Of a stretch of 64,000 nt of DNA, positions 45,801 through 58,312 are shown piece after piece. The notes beneath the pieces were generated by a model that worked only from the letters and a program-made list of their open reading frames with translations, was not told where the DNA came from and did not search any database. A program made the translations under genes and the position numbers. The number at the start of each line of letters is the position of its first letter. Within the stretch, counting starts at the first letter, position 1. Source of the DNA: Mesocentrotus franciscanus (Eukaryota > Echinodermata > Echinoidea > Camarodonta > Strongylocentrotidae); contig CP137682.1 of NCBI GenBank assembly GCA_037976565.1, positions 3,842,827-3,906,826 on the forward strand, read 5' to 3'.

Positions 45801-47604
45801 CAAATCACATCTTCAATTTGCGTTGCGTGTGAAAGTTCTCTTGTACGCAATTGGTAGTAATGCCTAGGTCACCGTGCGGTCTAAAATATCTTCGGCCAAT
45901 AGCAATTATAGGGCCGCCGCAGCATTCCCACGGTCACATACGGTAGCGGTCACATATATTTTAGGGTAGCCACACGGCGTATTTTTAATTTGTGGAGAGT
46001 GAAAATTTGACAAATACCAAGGCGCCCGCAAGGCCACCGTACGGGCGCCGTAGGGCCGCCTTAAGGCTGACCCATGGCGCCCGTGGAATTCCTGCGGCCA
46101 CCGCAATTTGTTTAATTTGTTTTGGTTTGGTTTGTTTTGGTTATAGTTCAAAACAAATAATGGCAATAATTAACTCTTTTTTGCATACATGAAGTGAATA
46201 ACATTTTTTTTTTTTTGCCACCGCTCGGGACTCGGATATTTCCAAGAGCTTGTACTTACAGTTTTAGACAGATGCCTTTCATTAGTCAAACGGAATTTTC
46301 ATTGGATATTTAAAAGCACGTGACGGTTGTGTGTACAAATAAATGTATGACATATCACCTACCATCCCAGTATAGCTTCCTGATTGAGCTGCCAAAGGGA
46401 TTACCCAACCAAATACAGTTTCAATGAAAAAATTGGATCGACACCAAATAAATTCCATCTCATGGTGCTTTCGTCAAAGTTATCAGTCCTATCTTGGGGG
46501 GGGGGGCGGCCTCAAGATACGTCTCGAGGTCTCGAGGGAAACAGAGACTGATATTTTCTTTAATCCTCACGTTACTTTTCACAAGACCCAAAAGGAGAGA
46601 GACGGTGTGGATAAAGATTTTACTCCATGGTTATGTTAATAAGCAACTGTGGAATTATGTACATGCCAAAATATTTATAAAAAACAAGAAATTTAAGCAA
46701 ACACACTGGGGACAAAAAGTGCACATAACTCAAATGTCAATGGGGTTTTTTTTAATCATGCTTTGTATGTAAAAAAACAACAACAACGAGACGAATTAAA
46801 ACACAGTGTTTTAAACGTGCCGACCCTGCTTATATTGATGTCCCGTTTACGCACCCTAGACAGTGCGTTTACAAAAGTACACACTTTAAAAATATTATCC
46901 AAAATTTTAATTTCTTGATATCTGCATGATTTTTTCTTATGATATTATCGGTGGGGGTCTCTGTAATCGGATGGCATTATTTTACGCTATACTGAGCTCA
47001 TTTCGAAAAAACTAACGAGAATTGGTTTGCGCAGATGTTTCGGCCTTGGTTGGATCTAAATTCTCTAGATAAAATGCAAGCTCTCTGCTAATGTCAATAC
47101 CAGCACAAAATCGAAATTGTTATAAATGTTATTTGCAGGTCTTAACATTTGTTGCTTTAAATATATTAACCTGGGATATTAATCGTGAAACAAGATGCCC
47201 AAATCCCATCTTCAGTCTGTGTTGCGTGTAAAAGTTCTCGTGTACGCACTTGGTAGTCAATCATAATTGTAACACCACACTCTTTATTTCCAATCACTGC
47301 TCCTGTATGAAATAAAGAAACAGTGGTAATGTGAGGAACCACCAAGTTCGATTTTCTAACAGATCTGATCTACTTCACATTATGACCACCAGCAACACAG
47401 CTATCATGCAATCGTAATAAGGATTCAGTTTTGTGGTTTAAAATGATTGATGAAGTAAGTTTGAAAGCGGGTAACAATATTTTGACTGGTTATAAATCAT
47501 AACAAATAATGGCAATATTTTATTTTTTTTTGCATACGTGAAGTGCATTAAAAAATTTGTTTTGCCACTGCTCGAGACTTGGATATTTCCAAGAGCATTC
47601 AATG
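45790..47604. repeat. Two decayed copies of one dispersed repeat
   Basis: CTTCAATTTGCGTTGCGTGT...GTACGCAATTGGTAGT (45808-45860) corresponds to CTTCAGTCTGTGTTGCGTGT...GTACGCACTTGGTAGT (47211-47256). AACAAATAATGGCAAT...GGATATTTCCAAGAGC (46152-46245) corresponds to 47501-47598. The two copies are therefore about 45790-46250 and 47195-47604. The first includes a GC-rich insert at 45900-46110. Confidence 0.75.
46251..47194. other. Non-coding stretch
   Basis: A G run lies at 46497-46506. Frames at 46424-46772 show no known motif. Confidence 0.5.
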
Positions 47605-49040
47605 GCAATAGTACTCTTGGGGAAACAAAAGACCGGAACCTTTGTGCTCACAAAAATTATTTTATCTAAAACAACAACAACAAAAAAAAAAAGGAGATAA
47701 GCAAAGAATGGACAGGTTTAACATAATTTGATGAACAATAAAGGGATATATACATTTTTTTATTTACAGTTAAAATCGATGTGACGTCACAAATCGGCAA
47801 CAGCGAGAAGCATTTATTATGCTACAACGGCTCTTTATTATGGAATAATTTACCTGTTGAAGTATGAATAAAACACAAATTTACTCGTTCAAATCCTAAG
47901 AAAATGTCCATAGTCATATTTCGTTTTTCTTCAAATGATACTTTCTCCTGTGGCTCCATAACATTTTTTGAATTGTGATTTCTTTTTGGGTTACATTATT
48001 GTATCCGATAAGTCTGGCAGGGTTCATGTGAAAACTAGTTCATTATATTAGAGTTATATGATAGTTTACTAGAAAAGACATATAAAATATATAATAAGAA
48101 ATAAAATAAAAATAAACCATATTTAAAAGCAATATACTACCGGAAAGACGACTTGGAAACCTGTCAAGACATATCTAATCATGTAGGAGGACTGTTGTAC
48201 TACCCCATCTAGCGGCGATAAAACGTCAGTCTGATGGTGCCTGCGGCAACGAGTAGTCTCACAGGTTTAACAAAAACTGATTGTAAAAGTTTGAAAATTC
48301 AATCTATGACATATTTAATCATCTACACAATTATGTTCCGACTATCAAATCCTAAACTAATTAGTCCTCCAATTTTTACAACATGGAAGAATGCGAAGGC
48401 TGCTGGCCAACATCTAACTGTTTAACTTTCTACAAGTCTAATTGCCTCTATGGCATTTCTCTGCAATGCATTTATTTGTACGGTTTTTTCTTCTTTCCAC
48501 TCTTCTTCTAGTTTTTCCTTTTATATTTTTCCAACCTCTAATACACCTAAAATATGTCTTTCAAGCTTCCTTTTTCCATTACTTTTATTGGTAAAAGGCG
48601 GGAACTAAACAACTAAGAGTCGCACACAATTATGGCAATTTACATGTTGTATCTCGGCTAGACCGCATAATTGCAAAAGCGAATGAAATTTATTGACTAA
48701 ACATGTGTAAAGGGTACTCATTTTTTATTTTTACTGGGATGGGCGGGGTATTTTTACACTGCGAGACAATACAAACAACCCCTTAGCTTGAGATAAATTC
48801 CTCGCTCACGTAAAGGTAGTACCATATAGGTGACCTTCCCCTCCCGCTCCCCGTATTCCCATTATTTATCCATGGTTATAATTCATATCTATTTGCAAAG
48901 CAAAACAATGTAATTTGTAATAATTTTCAGTTATTTTACTAAATTATTGAACATTTTCACTTTAGAGTTGTGATCTGCTTATATGAACAAATTTTAAATA
49001 ATTGAATGTCAGCCTTCTCATTTATGCAATCGTAATTATT
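47605..49040. other. Non-coding stretch
   Basis: AT-rich; poly(A) near 47682-47692. No coding or repeat structure recognised. Confidence 0.6.
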
Positions 49041-49043
49041 CAC

Positions 49044-49166
49044 CAGGGCCTGTCTTACAAAGAGTTGATATCAATCGCAACTTATTTGCGATTGATATCA
49101 ATCGCAACTATGTACATAAGAGATTGGAGACTGCAAACTTGCGATTGATTGGAGGACAGGGCCCTG
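49044..49166. mobile_element. Small foldback MITE with CAGGGCC ends
   Basis: Left end CAGGGCCTGTCTTACAAAGA and right end complement CAGGGCCCTGTCC form a short terminal inverted repeat. The interior has two nested copies of TTGATATCAATCGCAACT in a foldback arrangement. CAGGG termini suggest the hAT group, but no 8-bp target duplication is evident. It directly abuts the minisatellite at 49172. Confidence 0.6.
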
Positions 49167-49171
49167 GACAA

Positions 49172-49315
49172 ACGTATCACAACAATTACCCCTGAACAAT
49201 CACCCGGAAAACTACCCTCCCCATGGCAAATAACCCCCAACAAAATTACTCCCGGAAAATTACCCCGGAAAATTACCCCTAGAACATTCCACCCCCCTAA
49301 GGACAACCAAGGACA
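49172..49315. repeat. Second AATTACCCC minisatellite block
   Basis: Starts CGTATCACAACAATTACCCC and repeats AAAATTACCCCGG-like units about nine times. The beginning matches the start of the block at 35170 closely, so both derive from one mobile or dispersed unit with a defined left end. Confidence 0.8.
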
Positions 49316-49408
49316 AACGAATCCTAGTTACCTAGTTACGATTTACGCGTATCCGTCCCATTCTGGAGTATGCCTCACCTGTCAGGTCTTATTCAATCAC
49401 TTGTCAAC

Positions 49409-49642
49409 AATAGAGAGAGAGAGACAGAGAGCGACAGAGTAACAGAGAGAGAATGGGAGAGAGAGAAGGGTGGATAGAGAGAGAGAGAGAGAGAGACAGC
49501 GACAGAAAGAGAGGAAGACAGAAACGGAGAGACAGAGGAAATGTGGGGAGGGAGGGAGACAGGGAGAGAGAGAGAGAGATAGAGAGGGGGAGATGAGAGA
49601 GTAGAAAGAGAGAGAGAGAGAGAAAGAGGGGAGGGGGGCGGA
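49409..49642. repeat. GA-rich low-complexity tract
   Basis: Continuous GAGAGA with CAGAGA interruptions. Opposite-strand Leu/Ser-rich frames are artefacts. Confidence 0.9.
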
Positions 49643-49983
49643 GAGGTGAAAAATGGCTAGAGACATGTAGACATAAAAATGATCAAAACTTCATTAGTTG
49701 TTTATCAAATTGGGACCTTTTCTACCAAAATATAAAAATGTTAAGCCTACTGTTAATAAAAAGAATAAAAAAAAAAAAAAAAATCACATTTTGAGGACAC
49801 ATAATACTAGATTTGGAATACAATTTTCTGAAGTTCGTAGGTTTCCCAAGAACTCTTTTTTACCAAGGATTCAATTTTGAGATTGTATAAATACTACTTG
49901 TATTAAATTAATTGCCAGTGCTGCTTCAACTACCCGACAAACAAATAATAAAAGCCTATTATGAATATTTTGCTATTATCAGC

Positions 49984-50060
49984 GAGGTGTCGTTGTCGTT
50001 TAATCAATTGATTGGAAGTACAAAGGTCGTGGGTTCGGGCCCCGGCACACCACATTAAAT
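49984..50060 (+). mobile_element. tRNA-like SINE head
   Basis: GTGGGTTCGGGCCCCGGCAC (50029-50048) fits the T arm and B box of a tRNA. Upstream GAGGTGTCGTTGTCGTTTAA would be the A-box region but is degraded. It is probably the head of an old SINE, and not a functional tRNA gene because no cloverleaf acceptor stem closes around it. Confidence 0.45.
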
Positions 50061-50219
50061 GTATCTACATTGCTCTTGTCCTAACATCATTGTGGTTGAA
50101 TTAGTATGTGCGCATCTGTTTAAAGGCGACCAGCTAGGATGTTCAACAGGGAGTGGAGAATGTGCACTATACTGTGCAGAACAGCATTTGAATTCAGTGA
50201 CCAGTAACAAATGGAAACA

Positions 50220-50625
50220 TTTCTCCTTCATAACAGTTTAAAGAAAAAAGATACTTTGTACTAACATTTTTCAGTGAAAGAGAAATATTGGCCGAATACA
50301 AGGAAGAAAAAGAACAAAGAAAAATGGTTGTCCATCTGTAGTTTGAAGAAGATTGGACAAAGAAAATCATGTAAGAATGCAAAAGCTACTATTTACGTTA
50401 TGGTCGCAACCCGCTGAGCATCTTTCTCCTTCATAACAGTTTAAAGAAAAAAGATACTTTGTACTAACATTTTTCAGTGAAAGAGAAATATTGGCCGAAT
50501 ACAAGGAAGAAAAAGAACAAAGAAAAATGGTTGTCCATCTGTAGTTTGAAGAAGATTGGACAAAGAAAATCATGTAAGAATGCAAAAGCTACTATTTACG
50601 TTATGGTCGCAACCCGCTGAGCATC
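50220..50625. repeat. Perfect 203-bp tandem duplication
   Basis: TTTCTCCTTCATAACAGTTT...CGCAACCCGCTGAGCATC is present twice in a row (50220-50422 and 50423-50625) without a visible difference. Either a very recent event or an assembly stutter. Confidence 0.93.
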
Positions 50626-51331
50626 TTTCTGCAGGTGCGTATCCACAGCTGCGATCGGGTGGTATCAATTCGCACGTCCTTCTTACGATCCCTCTTGGGC
50701 GCATTGCACCCGCCTCAAAACATACTTCCTCTTACTTGCAAGAATTATTGAGGTGACCCCATAATCCCCGTGCATGCAGGTGCCTTGCAACTGCCGTGCG
50801 ATGTCTTATTGCTACGTATAGCTGTGTAGCCCGCGCGATGCTCGCAAGAAGCCCTTGTGAGGTTTGCAAAGCAGCAATAGCACAACAGTTATACTTTATA
50901 CGTAGCCACACGCAGAGATTATTGGACATGTCGAAAAATCTCCTACAGGCGTTTGCGTGCTCTGCTTGCCTTAAAAAAACGTGCAGTCCCGTGCGAGTAA
51001 CGGCAAGGATCCGTCGTAGAGCAGACGCAGATATATGCACGTCCGGTAATTGTGACCATGGCTTGTAGCAATGCCACAAAACAGTGAGGGTGCATGATTA
51101 CACATTGATGTATTGGCATTCTCTATATTGGAAGGGATACACAAAAAAAGCCTAAATTAATCGATAACCGTTTACTTAAAGGGATATTAAGGTCGCCAGT
51201 TTTAATGCGCAGAAGGTCATAATTCGCTGACAAAAGACTTGGTGGGAATACCATAAATGGTTGAACAAGTCTGCAAACTGCAAACCCGTAGTCCCATCAA
51301 GAAATGACCCCCTAGTATCTCAGATAGTCTT
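50626..51331. other. GC-richer non-coding stretch
   Basis: 50760-51075 is richer in CGTGC-type words than its flanks and is probably an unidentified repeat. Frames on both strands overlap and lack motifs. Confidence 0.45.
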
Positions 51332-53712
51332 CCGAGTGAGGGAAATGTAAGACAACGACTTTACCATACGAGGGAATGGGTTGAAAGTGCAGAACATTAC
51401 ATAAGGCCTGTTGGTCATAAAACTGAAGGCTAATCCTGGTGATTAAAACAACACTCGAATGGTGTCCCCATGAGAGCTCACTACCAAGCGTCTTTAATAC
51501 GCATTTTCCTTTGCCTTTTATCAACAACACCCTTATCCCCAAAACAAAAGTAATATGGATTAAAAAATATATATACACCCAAACACAATCACAACAAAAT
51601 CGTTGTGGTTTGCTGGCAAGTGTAGGTAACCAGTGTAACCATGGTAACTACTATTGCATCTCTTAGATTTTGCAACACCTGAAAGTACCTCAATTCGATT
51701 TAATTCAATTTTAAAATTAATATTTTGCCTGAAAATGATCATCAATATGACAGAAAGCGAAACACAAGCTAAATGCACTGACTGCAGGGTGATTCCTCTT
51801 CGATTGTCTCCAGGAATATTTAATAAAATAAATTTTAAAATATAAAATTATTATATAGAGCTTCAGCTATTTTAAAATTAAGAAAAAAGATAATCTACAC
51901 TATGATTCCCATAGATCTGTTTTTTAAAGTACCCATCCCCCCTGTGTCGCACCTTCTTCCGAATATGAATATAATTCTGTTCCTTTTGCCGTATTTCGTT
52001 ATCACGAATAAGGCATATGGAAAGAAATGCCTTTAGCACACGAGACCGACATTGTCGGTCTCTCGGGCCTTGTGACAACTTTTCTGGGATCACTAGACCT
52101 ACGGTCCCCGAAGCCGACAGCACATGAAAACGACATTTATCTATCTTCCATTATGTATTTCTTTGTTTTGTCGGTCATGGGCATGGCCTACAAGTTTGGT
52201 GAACCTTTTGTAAGTGTCGGTCTCATGGGCTTTGGTCTCGTTGGCTGTCGATCGGTCCACTGGGAAGACTCCCAAAAGGCCTTGTTATGATGCTTGGATA
52301 TTTTGAGTCATTACATAACACATCCAGGTTCCAAATTTAATTCTTCCCTGGTACAAAATCCCTAACAGGTTCCTTTGATTTTCATCGAGCGGTTTGTTTA
52401 ATAATAACACATTGACAAATCGATATTCTATAGGATGCCAGTTAGGTAAATATGATGTTTGGACACTAAGAAGCTTTGTTTGGGGAACATAAACAAATAC
52501 AACATGACTCATCTGAATCTGGTGATACGAGGGATCCGAAGGAAAAGAAAGACCCCCACACACCATACCCCCTATGTTTGTGTGTGTGCATCGATAAGGA
52601 AAATAGACTTTGAACGGCCTATCCTTGCATCATGCACTCCCCTCTGTTCAAAAATCACACAAAGAGTTTCTTTGTTTAACGCTGAAGACATATAGTGAGG
52701 TACGTTCATATCATGGAGCTATAAGAATTCATGCTATAGAGAATATCACATGTTTAGGTGATAAAGACAACGTACACATTGCGATTACGTAACTCATCTT
52801 GGCAATATTGACAGACGAACTCACCCATGTCAGCTGTATTTTATCTATCTTCTAAATTTAGATGTGATTTCATCAGGATATTTCATCAGGCCTAATTTTA
52901 ACTTATCTTAGCTAAACATGGGAGGGTCTTGTAACAAACGCCGTATCGGTCCAGTCGAAGCTCTACTGTATAAATAAAAGCGTGATCGTCTAGGTCGGAT
53001 GGTGACGTTAAAGGTTGGTCCCCAGACGTAAATAATCATTTCTGATTAATACACGTTTGTAAAAACCCAATTACACACACACAAACACAAACTCTGATCA
53101 TATATCTTTGAAAACCACCAGGATCTTTTCTACTTTGCGGCAGGTGAGTTAGAGCAATTCTTTCTTTCAAGAATTTATGATTTGTTAGCATTCTGTATTT
53201 CTGATGTAGGAAGTAAGGAAAGTCAGTCGTAATTAAAGAGTAGCAATTTCAATACTTAAGTAGTTTAGAGATTTTGGGCACAGACGGTTACAATAATATG
53301 TATGTATTGGTTGTGCGCGCCTTGTGGCTGCCCGCCTACAGAGCTCTTGATTTTCAGTATATTTGTTGCTATTTCTGATATTTCTTTGATTGTGAATTGT
53401 ATTCTATCTATGAATGTCTGTCTTCAAGCACCTGTGGTAAAGTTTTTGGAGATTTTTTATACGGTATTTCTAGCGCATTTAGAGTAAGATTTATTTTCAG
53501 TTTTGCCATACTGTATGCAGGTACAGCCATTTCTGTTTTGCCTAGATACGTACTGTACATGTATTTTGCATTGTGTGATCACTCTCACATACACAATGAT
53601 ACCATTGAGATTGTATTCCATTGTATTGGTTGTGCTTCTCTTGTGTAGAAGCACTCAGCTACCACATACTTATTAGTCTTGTCCAGACGGAGGCAAGTTA
53701 CCCTAGGGTAAA
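51332..53712. repeat. Upstream segmental repeat, copy A1
   Basis: A ~2.4-kb segment repeated at 54364-56771 (A2), with its right-hand 0.97 kb repeated again at 57132-58099 (A3). A1 and A2 differ by scattered substitutions and small indels and look more diverged than the 11851/24110 pair. The segment contains a palindromic GAGACCGACATTGTCGGTCTC-type site near 52041-52060 and, in its right half, the TATA-like and splice-donor module described separately. No convincing coding frame. Confidence 0.9.
52969..53143 (+). promoter_or_regulatory. Candidate promoter and first exon, copy A1
   Basis: TATAAATAAAAG at 52969-52980 is a good TATA box. About 165 bp downstream GCGGCAG|GTGAGTT (exon end 53143) is a consensus splice donor. 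The ependymin-related start codon at 59343 lies 17 bp after a splice acceptor (TTCTTTTCTTCAG, ending 59326), so that gene needs an upstream non-coding exon, and this segment is one of three candidates. Transcription start would be near 53000. Inferred, not demonstrated. Confidence 0.4.
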
Positions 53713-53847
53713 GGTCGTGAGCTAGTCGGGGTAAATATGGCGGGCCAAGCATGCCACTATCCGTACGACTATACAACTATACGACTATATACGTCTATCC
53801 AGCCGGCCAATCAGAACGCAGGAAACTGTACATCTTTAAAACTATAC

Positions 53848-54240
53848 CAGTGGCGGATTCATGGGGGCACAGGGGCACGTGCCCCGCGTTAAAAAAGGGG
53901 GGGAAATAAAGATGGAGAAGAAGAAAATGGGGGGAAGAAAATGGAGGGGTAAAAGAAAGAAAAGGGAAGAGAGAAAGAAGAAGAAAAGAGGGAGGAGAGA
54001 AAAGGGAAGAGGAGAAAAAGGAGGGGAAAAGGAAGAAAGGGAAGAGAGAGAGGAGAGAAAAGGCGGAAAAGGAAGAAAGGGGGAAAGACGGGAAAGAGAA
54101 AAGGGGGAAAAAGGGGAATAATGAGAAGGGAAAAGAAAGAAAGGGGGATGATATTTTTCCGGGAAAGGGGCTAGGGGAACGCAATTTTGCAGTGTGCATA
54201 ACATGGGGTCCCTCTTGCCAGGCGGGGAAAAACTGAATTC
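53848..54240. mobile_element. hAT-like MITE with GA-rich interior
   Basis: Begins CAGTGGCGGATTCATGGGGG, the terminal type of the family seen at 61561. The interior (53896-54150) is nearly pure A/G. No matching right end was seen, so the boundary is approximate. Frames on either strand are compositional. Confidence 0.55.
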
Positions 54241-54249
54241 AGACAAGGA

Positions 54250-54363
54250 TTAAAGGCCAAGTCCACTCCAAAATAACTTACTTTCAATAGGAGCAGAAAA
54301 ATCAGACAAACCAATAAAAAAAAGTTTGAGCAAAATCGGATAACTAATAAGAAAGTTACGAAC
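54250..54363. repeat. Fragment of a TTAAAGGCCAAGTCCA-type repeat
   Basis: TTAAAGGCCAAGTCCACTCC followed by AAAATCGGATAACTAATAAG has the look of the end of a common invertebrate MITE. It stops exactly where repeat A2 begins, so A2 may have been inserted into it. Confidence 0.4.
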
Positions 54364-56771
54364 GAGTGAGGGAAATGTCAGACAATTAACGACTCTACCA
54401 TACGAGAGAATGGGTTGAAGGTGCAGAACATTACATAAGGCCTTGTTGGTCATAGACCTGAAGGCTAATCCTGGCGATTAAAACAACACTCGAATGGTGT
54501 CCCCATGAGAGCTCACTACCAAGCGTCTTTAATACGCATTTTCCTTTGCCATTCATCAACAACACCCTTATCCCCCAAACAAAAGTAATATGGATTAAAA
54601 ATATATATATAATAATATATACACCCCAACACAATCACAACAAAATCGTTGTGGTTTGCTGGCAAGTGTAGGTAACCAGTGTAAACATGGTAACTACTAT
54701 TGCATCTCTTAGATTTTGCAACACCTGAAAGTACCTCAATTCGATTGAATTCAATTTTAAAATTAACATTTTGCCTGAAAATGATCATCAATATGACAGA
54801 AAGCGAAACACAAGCTAAATGCACTGACTGCAGGGTGATTCCTCTTCGATTGTCTCCAGGAATATTTAATAAAATAAATTTTAAAATATGAAATTATTAT
54901 ATAGAGCTTCAGCTATTTTTAAATTAAGAAAAGAGATAATCTACACTATGATTCCCATAGATCTGTTTTAAAGTACCCATCCCCCCTGTGTCGCACCTTC
55001 TTCCGAATATGAATATAATTCTGTTCCTTTTGCCGTATTTCGTTATCACGAATAAGGCATATGGAAAGAAATGCCTTTAGCACACGAGACCGACATTGTC
55101 GGTTTCTCGGGCCTTTTGACAACTTTTCTGAGGGATCACTAGACCTACGGTCCCCGAAGCCGACAGCACATGAAAACGACATTTATCTATCTTCCATTAT
55201 GTATTTCTTTGTTTTGTCGGTCATGGGCATGGCCTACAAGTTTGGTGAACCTTTTGTAAGTGTCGGTCTCATGGGCTTTGGTCTCGTTGGCTGTCGATCG
55301 GTCCACTGGGAAGACTCCCCAAAAAGGCCTTGTTATGATGCTTGGATATTTTGAGTCATTACATAACACATCCAGGTTCCAAATTTAATTTTTTTCCCTG
55401 GTACAAAATCCCTAACAGGTTCCTTTGATTTTCATCGAGCGGTTTGTTTAATAATAACACATTGACAAATCGATATTCTATAGGATGCCACTTAGGTAAA
55501 TATGATGTTTGGACACTATTAAGAAGCTTTGTTTGGGGAACATAAACAAATACAACATGACTCATCTGAATCTGGTGATACGAGGGAACCGAAGGAAAAG
55601 AAAGACCCCCACACCATACCCCCTAGTGTTTGTGTGTGTGTGCATAAGGTAAATAGACTTTGAACGGCCTATCCTTGCATCATGCACTCCCCTCTGTTTA
55701 AAAATCACACTCGGGTGTCCATTACGAAAAAGAGTTTCTTTGTTTAGCGCTGAAGACATAAAGTGAGGTACGTTCATAACAATTCATGCTATAGAGAATA
55801 TCACATGTCACATATCACATGTAAAGACAACGTACACATTGCGATTACGTAACTCATCTTGGCAATATTGACAGACGAACTCACCCATGTCAGCTGTATT
55901 TTATCTATCTTCTAAATTTAGATGTAATTTCATCAGGATATTTCATCAGGCCTAATTTTAACTTATCTTAGCTAAACATGGGAAGGGCTTGTAACAAACG
56001 CCGTATCGGTCCAGTCGAAGCTTTACTGTTTAAATAAAAGCGTGATCGTCTAGGCCGGATGGTGACGTTAAAGGTTGGTCCCCAGACGTAAATAATCATA
56101 TCTGATGAATACACGTTTGTAAAACCCAATTACACACACACAAACACAAACTCTGATCATATATCTTTGAAGACCACCAGGATCTTTTCTACTTTGCGGC
56201 AGGTAAGTTAGAGCAATTCTTTCTTTCAAGAATTTATGATTTGATAGCATTCTGTATTTCTGATGTAGGAAGTAAGGAAAGTCAGTCGTAATTAAAGAGT
56301 AGCAATTTCAATACTTAAGTAGATTAGAGATTTTGGGCACAGACGGTTACAATAATATGTATGTATTGGTTGTGCGCGCCTTGTGGCTGCCCGCCTACAG
56401 AGCTCTTGGTTTTCAGTATATTTGTTGCTATTTCTGCTATTTCTTTGATTGTGAATTGTATTCTATCTATGAATGTCTGTCTTCAAGCACCTGTGGTAAA
56501 GTTTTTGGAGATATTTTATACTGTATTTCTAGCGCATTTAGAGTAAGATTTATTTTCAGTTTTGCCATACTGTATGCAGGTACAGCCATTTCTGTTTTGC
56601 CTATACGTACTGTACATGTATTTTGCATTGTGTGATCACTCTCACATACACAATGATACCATTGAGATTGTATTCCATTGTATTGGTTGTGCTTCTCTTG
56701 TGTAGAAGCACTCAGCTACCACATACTTATTAGTCTTGTCCAGACGGAGGCAAGTTACCCTAGGGTAAAGG
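54364..56771. repeat. Upstream segmental repeat, copy A2
   Basis: Second copy of 51332-53712. It ends at CCCTAGGGTAAAGGT and continues into the ATTACATTTGTGGG array that A1 lacks. Confidence 0.9.
56029..56202 (+). promoter_or_regulatory. Candidate promoter and first exon, copy A2
   Basis: Equivalent of 52969-53143. The TATA box has mutated to TTTAAATA (56029-56036), while the donor has become GCGGCAG|GTAAGTT (exon end 56202), a stronger consensus than in A1. Confidence 0.35.
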
Positions 56772-56789
56772 TAATATCCCTTCAAATTT

Positions 56790-57004
56790 ATTACATTTGT
56801 GGGTAAAGTCATTATTACATTTGTGGGTGATTCAAAATTATTACATTTGTGGGTAAAGTGGTTATTACATTTGTGGGTGAAATTATTACATTTGTGGGTA
56901 AAGTGTTATTGCATTTGTGGGTAAAGTGTTATTACATTTGTGGGTGTTATTACATTTGTGGGTAAAGTGTTATTACATTTGTGGGCGTTATTACATTTGT
57001 GGGT
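56790..57004. repeat. ATTACATTTGTGGGTAAAGT minisatellite, block 1
   Basis: About ten units of ATTACATTTGTGGG with spacers TAAAGTGTT, TGTT, CGTT or TGATTCAAA, giving periods of roughly 18-29 bp. Reading frames across it are artefacts. Confidence 0.93.
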
Positions 57005-57008
57005 GTAA

Positions 57009-57131
57009 CAGGGCCCTCCTAAAAAAAAAACATGTAAAAACACCCTTTTTGGGGAAAAAAAAGATGGGCCCCCTTCCCTGGCGCTCAAGGGGTGGTGGTG
57101 AAATTTGTTTCGTCAACTTTTGAAGGCAAAA
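57009..57131. mobile_element. Truncated CAGGGCCC-start MITE
   Basis: Starts CAGGGCCCTCCT, followed by A runs, and ends in GAAGGCAAAAAAA, directly joined to repeat A3. The complete relative is 58313-58594. Confidence 0.6.
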
Positions 57132-58099
57132 AAATCACATATCACATGTAAAGACAACGTACACATTGCGATTACGTAACTCATCTTGGCAATATTGACA
57201 GACGAACTCACCCATGTCAGCTGTATTTTATCTATCTTCTAAATTTAGATGTGATTTCATCAGGATATTTCATCAGGCCTAATTTTAACTTATCTTAGCT
57301 AAACATGGGAGGGGCTTGTAACAAACGCCGTATCGGTCCAGTCGAAGCTTTACTGTTTAAATAAAAGCGTGATCGTCTAGGCCGGATGGTGACGTTAAAG
57401 GTTGGTCCCCAGACGTAAATAATCATATCTGATGAATACACGTTTGTAAAACCCAATTACACACACACAAACACAAACTCTGATCATATATCTTTGAAGA
57501 CCACCAGGATCTTTTCTACTTTGCGGCAGGTAAGTTAGAGCAATTCTCTCTTTCAAGAATTTATGATTTGATAGCATTCTGTATTTCTGATGTAGGAAGT
57601 AAGGAAAGTCAGTCGTAATTAAAGAGTAGCAATTTCAATACTTAAGTAGATTAGAGATTTTGGGCACAGACGGTTACAATAATATGTATGTATTGGTTGT
57701 GCGCGCCTTGTGGCTGCCCGCCTACAGAGCTCTTGGTTTTCAGTATATTTGTTGCTATTTCTGCTATTTCTTTGATTGTGAATTGTATTCTATCTATGAA
57801 TGTCTGTCTTCAAGCACCTGTGGTAAAGTTTTTGAGATATTTTATACTGTATTTCTAGCGCATTTAGAGTAAGATTTATTTTCAGTTTTGCCATACTGTA
57901 TGCAGGTACAGCCATTTCTGTTTTGCCTATACGTACTGTACATGTATTTTGCATTGTGTGATCACTCTCACATACACAATGATACCATTGAGATTGTATT
58001 CCATTGTTACTGGTTGTGCTTCTCTTGTGTAGAAGCACTCAGCTACCACATACTTATTAGTCTTGTCCAGACGGAGGCAAGTTACCCTAGGGTAAAGGT
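57132..58099. repeat. Upstream segmental repeat, partial copy A3
   Basis: Repeats 55808-56771 almost exactly. Together with the minisatellite and MITE start that follow, the unit 55808-57131 is tandemly duplicated as 57132-58445, a period of about 1.33 kb. Confidence 0.92.
57356..57529 (+). promoter_or_regulatory. Candidate promoter and first exon, copy A3
   Basis: Same as the A2 module: TTTAAATA at 57356-57363 and the GCGGCAG|GTAAGTT donor with exon end at 57529. It is the nearest of the three to the ependymin-related start, implying a 1.8-kb first intron. Confidence 0.35.
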
Positions 58100-58117
58100 A
58101 ATATCCCTTCAAATTTA

Positions 58118-58310
58118 TTACATTTGTGGGTAAAGTCATTATTACATTTGTGGGTGATTCAAAATTATTACATTTGTGGGTAAAGTGGTTATTACATTTG
58201 TGGGTAAAATTATTACATTTGTGGGTAAAGTGTTATTACATTTGTGGGTGTTATTACATTTGTGGGTAAAGTGTTATTACATTTGTGGGCGTTATTACAT
58301 TTGTGGGTGT
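58118..58310. repeat. ATTACATTTGTGGGTAAAGT minisatellite, block 2
   Basis: Duplicate of 56790-57004 with about one unit fewer. Confidence 0.93.
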
Positions 58311-58312
58311 AA

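Noticed and set aside
49984..50060. Functional tRNA gene
   Set aside because: A B-box-like arm is present but the A box is degraded and no acceptor stem closes, so it was kept only as a SINE head.
50732..51079. 115-codon minus-strand and 90-codon plus-strand frames
   Set aside because: They overlap on opposite strands in a GC-richer repeat-like segment, with no motif on either strand.
53795..54246. Phe/Pro/Ser-rich minus-strand frames and a Lys/Glu-rich plus-strand frame
   Set aside because: GA-rich interior of a MITE.
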